A program made the translations under genes and the position numbers. The notes beneath the pieces are model-generated. The model ran no database searches, was not told the DNA's origin, and saw only the letters and a list, made by a program, of their open reading frames with translations. Shown here piece by piece: positions 15,112-19,198 of a stretch of 19,198 nucleotides of DNA (position 1 is the first letter of the stretch; each line of letters begins with the position of its first letter). The DNA is from Acidobacteria bacterium UBA2994 (GTDB lineage: Bacteria; Acidobacteriota; Vicinamibacteria; Vicinamibacterales; UBA8438). The stretch covers positions 71,161 to 90,358 of the forward strand of contig DEAA01000035.1 in the NCBI GenBank assembly GCA_002346545.1, written 5' to 3'.

Positions 15112-16770
15112 ATGGCCGCTTCGCTCCCTCCCTCTTCATTGCCGCTGTACTCGGCGTTTCGCCGTACGGGCGGCCCGTGGCGCTGGCTGGCGGCAGCACT
15201 GCTCATCGTGCCCCTGGCCGCCGTCGCCTGTGCTGCCCCTTCCACGGACCGAGATGGTGGTGAAGAGCCCGGGAGAGGGACTGGCACGTACACCAGGAAC
15301 CGGGATGTGGAGGGCGAGCGCTTCATGCTCGAAGCTGGCGCGGAGTTGTTCAGCGAGCACTGCGCCGTCTGCCACGGCGAGCGCATGGAGGGGGCGGCCC
15401 AGGGCACGCCGCTCGTCGGGGCCGCGCTCGCCGGCGGCGCGTCTGTCGACGAACTGGTGGCGAGCATCAGCAACGGCGTCCCGGAACGCGACATGCCGGC
15501 CTGGTCCGCTATCATGAGCGCCGACCAGATCAAGACCCTGGCGCTCTGGATAGCCGAGGTTCGGGACGGGTTGGTCTACTCGCAGTTCAACTATATGGAC
15601 GAGCTCACCATCCCGGAGGGCGAGATCCGAACCCAGGCGTACGACCTCGAGATCGACGTGCTGATCGCGGGGCTCGACCCACTTCCATACTCCCTCGCGG
15701 TGCTGCCCGATGGATATGTGTTGGTCACCGAGAAGAAGCGCGGCCTTCGGCTCGTCACGCCGGAGGGAGAACGCTCGACGCTTATCGAAGGTACGCCGGC
15801 GGTCTACGACGACAGCCAGCTCGGTCTGGGTGGTGTCGAGGAGGGCATCGGCTGGCTCCTGGACGTTGCTCTGCATCCGCGCTATCCGGAGAATGGTTGG
15901 ATCTACCTGGCCTACACCGACCGCTGTGGAGGCTGCAACGAGGCCAGTCGAGTCTCAGAGCGTCCGGTGTCCATGGTCAAGCTCGTCCGTGGTCGCATTG
16001 AAGACGGCCGCTGGACAGACGAGCAAGTGATCTGGCAGCCGCCGCTCGAATCCTACTCGCCCTCGAGCGACTCGGTGGCCGGTGGTCGAATCGCGTTCGA
16101 CCCGGACGGGTACGTGTTTCTGAGCGTGGGCTACAAGAGCGACGACGGGATTCAGGACCTCGCCTCGCCGCACGGCAAGATCCACCGGATCCACGACGAT
16201 GGCCGAGTCCCGGCTGATAATCCCTTCGTCGATCTGCCCGGCGCGGTGCCGAGCATCTGGAGTTATGGCCACAGGTCCCCGCAGGGCCTCGAGTTCGATG
16301 CCCGCACCGATCGCCTGTGGGGAACCGAGCACGGACCCCGGGGCGGCGACGAGCTGAATCTACTGCTGCCTGGACGCAACTACGGCTGGCCGCTCTTCTC
16401 GAACGGACAGAACTACGATGGGACAGAGGTCAACTGGGACGGGCGCCACGGTACCGAGGTGTCGCTCGAGGATGTTGCCCAACCTGTCGTGGATTTCACC
16501 CCGTCGGTGGCCGTGTCGTCATTCGTGGTCTATGAGGGTGACGCTCTTGCCGCCTGGCGCGGGGATCTGCTGGTCGGCTCGCTCAAGGCAGCAGACCTCA
16601 TCCGGCTGCGAATCGAGGATGGTCAGCTGCTCGAGCGGGAGATCCTGATCGAGAACGTGGCACGGATCAGAGACGTCGAGATCGGCCCGACTGGCGAGCT
16701 CTACCTGCTGCTCGAGCACGCCTCCGGCGGTCAGGTCGTTCGGGTCACGCCCACTCAATCAAGGCGCTGA
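15112..16770 (+). CDS. Cytochrome c fused to PQQ-type glucose/sorbosone dehydrogenase domain
   Basis: The 552-residue protein starts with a signal segment, GPWRWLAAALLIVPLAAVAC, ending at C40, a possible though weak lipobox. A class I cytochrome c domain follows at about 66-150, with heme motif C84-A-V-C87-H88 and distal methionine M128 in ERDMPAW. Residues 182-547 form a beta-propeller of the soluble aldose/sorbosone dehydrogenase family: LLDVALHPRYPENGWIYLAY, SYGHRSPQGLEFD, TEHGPRGGDELNLLLPGRNY then GWP. Such enzymes oxidise sugars or aldehydes in the periplasm using PQQ, and the heme would relay electrons to the respiratory chain. The cytochrome sits at the N-terminus. The substrate cannot be predicted. 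The ATG is four bases after the previous stop, and only AGGA about 13 bases upstream resembles a ribosome site. Confidence 0.9.
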   Translation: MAASLPPSSLPLYSAFRRTGGPWRWLAAALLIVPLAAVACAAPSTDRDGGEEPGRGTGTYTRNRDVEGERFMLEAGAELFSEHCAVCHGERMEGAAQGTPLVGAALAGGASVDELVASISNGVPERDMPAWSAIMSADQIKTLALWIAEVRDGLVYSQFNYMDELTIPEGEIRTQAYDLEIDVLIAGLDPLPYSLAVLPDGYVLVTEKKRGLRLVTPEGERSTLIEGTPAVYDDSQLGLGGVEEGIGWLLDVALHPRYPENGWIYLAYTDRCGGCNEASRVSERPVSMVKLVRGRIEDGRWTDEQVIWQPPLESYSPSSDSVAGGRIAFDPDGYVFLSVGYKSDDGIQDLASPHGKIHRIHDDGRVPADNPFVDLPGAVPSIWSYGHRSPQGLEFDARTDRLWGTEHGPRGGDELNLLLPGRNYGWPLFSNGQNYDGTEVNWDGRHGTEVSLEDVAQPVVDFTPSVAVSSFVVYEGDALAAWRGDLLVGSLKAADLIRLRIEDGQLLEREILIENVARIRDVEIGPTGELYLLLEHASGGQVVRVTPTQSRR

Positions 16771-16792
16771 GCGATTCGCTGCGCTGATGCTT

Positions 16793-17959
16793 CTACGTAT
16801 CCCATTTTCGCGCGACGACCACGATGCCGAGCGCCCACCGAGGTAGCCAGCGGCCCAACGGATACAAGCGCCGCATGAGCGACAGGTGCTCTTTCGTGTT
16901 GCCGCCCCGTTGCAGGTGGTCGTGGACCGGTTCGGCGCTGAACAGGTTCTTGAGCCACAGCTCGAGATAGAGCCCCGACTGCTCCACGACCCGGAAACCG
17001 CTCGCAGGGAGCAGCTCGCCCGTCAGTTCCCGATACGACAGTTCTCGGAGGTGGTCCCGGCTGTAGGGGCGCTCCATTCCGCCCACCACCGAGACCAGAC
17101 GGTCGCGGTTCGGAGTGGTGATGATGGCGACTCCTCCGGGCTTCAACACCCGGCCCCATTCGCGGAGTGTGGCTTCGACGTCGGTGAGGTGCTCGATCAC
17201 TTCACCGGCGAAGAGCGCGTCGACGCTGGCGTCGGCGAGCGGCACGGCTGCCGCGTCGAACACGCTCCACCGTTGAGACGGCACTTCGAGCGCCCGGGTG
17301 TGCACCGAGTCGTAGTTCAGGTCGCCAGCAAACACCGTGAAGGGAAAGGTCGTATCGATGTCCGAGAACAGCGACCGTCCACAGCCAACGTCGACGACCC
17401 ACCCTCCCACGGGGATGTGTTTCGTGAACAGGCGTTCGAGCCGGTCCAGCTTGTAGGCGTGGAGGTTCGGCAGAAACGGGGCTTCTTCCGCCGAGGTATA
17501 CCCGTCGGTCGCGAAGTGTCGCGCGTAGAACCGCCGCAGCCCGTCACGGTCGCTAAATTTAAGCAGCGTCGGTTCGATCCGCTGCACCTCGCCCTGGGCA
17601 TTCCGGAACACCAGTTCGAGATCGGCGAGCGGGTCGAACGGATAGTCTGGGTTCTGCCATCCATCGAGGGCCTGATAGCTTGTGCCGTCGACTTGGAGCG
17701 TGACCGACGCCATGCTGATCTGGTCGAAGTCGAGTGCGAGCTCTGCCTGCCGGTCCCCAGATGGGAGCTCGAACCGCCACCAGCCGAGGTGCTGGTCCGG
17801 GTCCCGCTTGTCCAGGTAGGCCCAGATGTCGACGGTGAAGATGTAGTCGTCACCGGTCCCAACCGCATAGCGGAACGGCAGCGTGCCCCGCCGGCCGTCC
17901 ATGTGCAGGCTGCGACGGTCTGGGATGGCCCGGGGCCTGAAGCGTGAGAAACCGAGCAC
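16793..17959 (-). CDS. SAM-dependent methyltransferase with uncharacterised N-terminal domain
   Basis: The 388-residue protein has a class I methyltransferase core from about residue 180: motif I WVVDVGCGRSLFSD, then FAGDLNYDSVHTRALE, VDALFAGEVIEHLTDVEATL, and LKPGGVAIITTPNRDRLV. The region 310-388 (ELLPASGFRVVEQSGLYLEL) is typical of Methyltransf_11-type enzymes. Residues 25-140 form a separate beta-rich, aspartate- and aromatic-rich domain (YIFTVDIWAYLD, HLGWWRFELPSGDRQAEL) that I do not recognise. The GTG at 17959 has AGGAG three bases upstream; M21 is an alternative start. The gene is six bases downstream of the fatty acid transporter and so co-transcribed with it. The substrate is unknown. 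It converges on the dehydrogenase gene with a 22-base gap. Confidence 0.86.
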   Translation of the reverse strand: MLGFSRFRPRAIPDRRSLHMDGRRGTLPFRYAVGTGDDYIFTVDIWAYLDKRDPDQHLGWWRFELPSGDRQAELALDFDQISMASVTLQVDGTSYQALDGWQNPDYPFDPLADLELVFRNAQGEVQRIEPTLLKFSDRDGLRRFYARHFATDGYTSAEEAPFLPNLHAYKLDRLERLFTKHIPVGGWVVDVGCGRSLFSDIDTTFPFTVFAGDLNYDSVHTRALEVPSQRWSVFDAAAVPLADASVDALFAGEVIEHLTDVEATLREWGRVLKPGGVAIITTPNRDRLVSVVGGMERPYSRDHLRELSYRELTGELLPASGFRVVEQSGLYLELWLKNLFSAEPVHDHLQRGGNTKEHLSLMRRLYPLGRWLPRWALGIVVVARKWDT

Positions 17960-17965
17960 GGACTC

Positions 17966-19198
17966 CTAGAGCATCGGTGGGATGAGGAACATGGCGATCA
18001 CCGTTACCGCGAACAGCGCGAGCGCAACCAGGCCGGTGTAGCCGAGCACGTCCCCGAACTTCATCCGGGTGACGGTCAGGATCGGGATCGCCCAGAACGG
18101 CTGGATGAGGTTACTCGTCGAGTCGCCGTAGGCATAGGCCAGCACGGTGGTGGTCGGCGACACCGCCAACTCCCGCGCAGCCGGCAGCAGATAGGGCGCC
18201 TCGATCAGCCACTTCGATCCGCCTGACGGCACGAACACGTTCACGATGCCTGAGTAGACATAGACGATCAGCGGGTAAGTCTCGGTGGTGGCGATAGTGA
18301 CGAAGATGTCGCCCAGCCAGTCGCCCAGTCCCGTGCCGTTGATGACCCCGAAGATCCCGGCATAGAACGGGAACTGCAAGATGACCCCGGAGGCGGTCCG
18401 GGCGCCGTTGGCGAAGGCGCGGACTAGATTTGCCGGGCTGCCCTGGAGCAGCAGGGCGCCGATCAGGAACACCGCGTTGTAGGCGTTGATGGTCCAACTG
18501 GCGCCGAAGCCCTGGGTCACGATGGAGTGGCCGAGTGGGTATCCGATCAGTACCACGGCCAGCAGGGTCCAGCCCCGGAACGCCTCCATCGACGCCGCGG
18601 GGGTCGTCGGTTCCTCCTCAGTCGGCATGACTGGCATCATCCGGTCGATCTCTTCGGGGGTCAGGGTCCGTGCGTTTTGGCGTGGATGCAGGATGGCGAC
18701 CATGCCAAGGCCGACGGCTGCGACGATGACCAGATAGGTGAGGTTGAAGGCGTTGAACAGCGTCTCGGTAACTGGATACAGTCGGTCGACGAGCGCCGGG
18801 TTACCGCCGGTGGCCGTTGTGATCGGGTTGCCGGAGGTGGCCATGATGAGCGGCGCCGATCCAGATAGTCCACCGTGCCACACCGTGCCCATGCCCAGAT
18901 AGGCCGCGGCGATCAGCAGGCGGATGTCGGCTTTCGGATTTCGCCGCGCTATGAAGGGGACAAAGAGCGCCGATGCGACGACACTGGCCGCCCAGTTGAA
19001 GTAGGCGATGATGATCGAGTAGAGCCCGAGCAGTACCACGGCCTGAACGGGTCGCTCCACGTCTGGGCGGCTGGCCAGCCAGTCGAGAAAGCGGAAGGCC
19101 GGCCCGGATGACACGCAGGCGTGCGCCGCGATCATAGCGATGGTGAACTGCATCGCCAGGGTGAGCAGGGACCACATGCCGCCGCCCCAGGCGAGCAC
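17966..19198 (-). CDS. AtoE/TIGR00366-family short-chain fatty acid transporter (partial, 5' end outside window)
   Basis: The reading frame is open to the right edge, so the N-terminus is missing. The visible 410 residues compare with about 440-460 for the family. Around ten hydrophobic segments are visible, for example LLTLAMQFTIAMIAAHACV, AVVLLGLYSIIIAYFNWAAS, VILQFPFYAGIFGVINGTGL and VALALFAVTVIAMFLIPPML. The family signature NVFVPSGGSKWLIEAPYLLP is present, and YGDSTSNLIQPFWAIPILTV follows it. E. coli AtoE carries short-chain fatty acids such as acetoacetate or butyrate across the inner membrane. No ato catabolic genes are seen in the window, so the true substrate is open. The initial GTG at 19198 is an artefact of the edge, not a supported start. 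Confidence 0.9.
   Translation of the reverse strand: MLAWGGGMWSLLTLAMQFTIAMIAAHACVSSGPAFRFLDWLASRPDVERPVQAVVLLGLYSIIIAYFNWAASVVASALFVPFIARRNPKADIRLLIAAAYLGMGTVWHGGLSGSAPLIMATSGNPITTATGGNPALVDRLYPVTETLFNAFNLTYLVIVAAVGLGMVAILHPRQNARTLTPEEIDRMMPVMPTEEEPTTPAASMEAFRGWTLLAVVLIGYPLGHSIVTQGFGASWTINAYNAVFLIGALLLQGSPANLVRAFANGARTASGVILQFPFYAGIFGVINGTGLGDWLGDIFVTIATTETYPLIVYVYSGIVNVFVPSGGSKWLIEAPYLLPAARELAVSPTTTVLAYAYGDSTSNLIQPFWAIPILTVTRMKFGDVLGYTGLVALALFAVTVIAMFLIPPML

Noticed and set aside
16886..17947. 353-residue plus-strand frame
   Set aside because: It is antisense to the methyltransferase at 16793-17959, with no domain and a shadow-like Val/Glu/Arg composition.

Overview
The window is GC-rich chromosomal DNA from a free-living bacterium. 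It has tight gene packing, many GTG starts, and 4-base GTGA/ATGA stop/start overlaps. It holds no tRNA, rRNA, CRISPR array, insertion sequence or phage gene that I can see. GatCA, an omega-like RNA polymerase subunit, a secreted M3 peptidase, a DUF1684 lipoprotein-type protein and a cytochrome c/PQQ-type dehydrogenase together would suit an Acidobacteriota (Vicinamibacteria-like) genome. That placement is an inference from gene style and was not tested.

Layout. (1) 1-1914, minus strand: a YmdB-type phosphodiesterase translationally coupled to xseA (exonuclease VII large subunit), which runs off the left edge. (2) 1915-3509, plus strand: an AT-rich island with a near-consensus sigma70 promoter and repeated motifs drives hsp20. 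It is followed by a GC-rich hairpin, a small unknown protein, an RNA polymerase omega-like gene and a coupled one-helix membrane protein. (3) 3668-5433, minus strand: gatC-gatA, with gatB not in the window. (4) 5507-6418, plus strand: a zinc-ribbon SAM methyltransferase. Convergent to it is a DUF1684 protein (6598-7485, minus), with a 10-bp inverted repeat between them. (5) 7560-8856: a two-helix membrane protein coupled to a 52-codon stump that looks like the N-terminus of a MEMO-family gene. The stump runs into the 3' end of nfo (endonuclease IV, minus). (6) 8981-13602, plus strand: acnA (aconitase), then an exported oligoendopeptidase F-like M3 peptidase. (7) 13603-14087: mostly non-coding, with a possible carboxylesterase C-terminal remnant. 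(8) 14088-16770, plus strand: a two-gene unit of an exported sulfatase-modifying-factor-like protein that lacks the catalytic cysteines, and a cytochrome c fused to a glucose/sorbosone dehydrogenase-type propeller. (9) 16793-19198, minus strand: an AtoE-type short-chain fatty acid transporter (5' end outside the window), then a methyltransferase with an unrecognised N-terminal domain.

Most genes are housekeeping: DNA repair, tRNA-dependent amidation, the TCA cycle, proteostasis and transcription. The accessory character lies in the exported oxidoreductase pair, the two methyltransferases and the small uncharacterised proteins. I found no convincing defence system or other multi-gene novelty. 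The most interesting items are the regulatory region of hsp20, the truncated MEMO stump, the mini-ORF/hairpin at 6465-6510, and the 14088-16770 gene pair.
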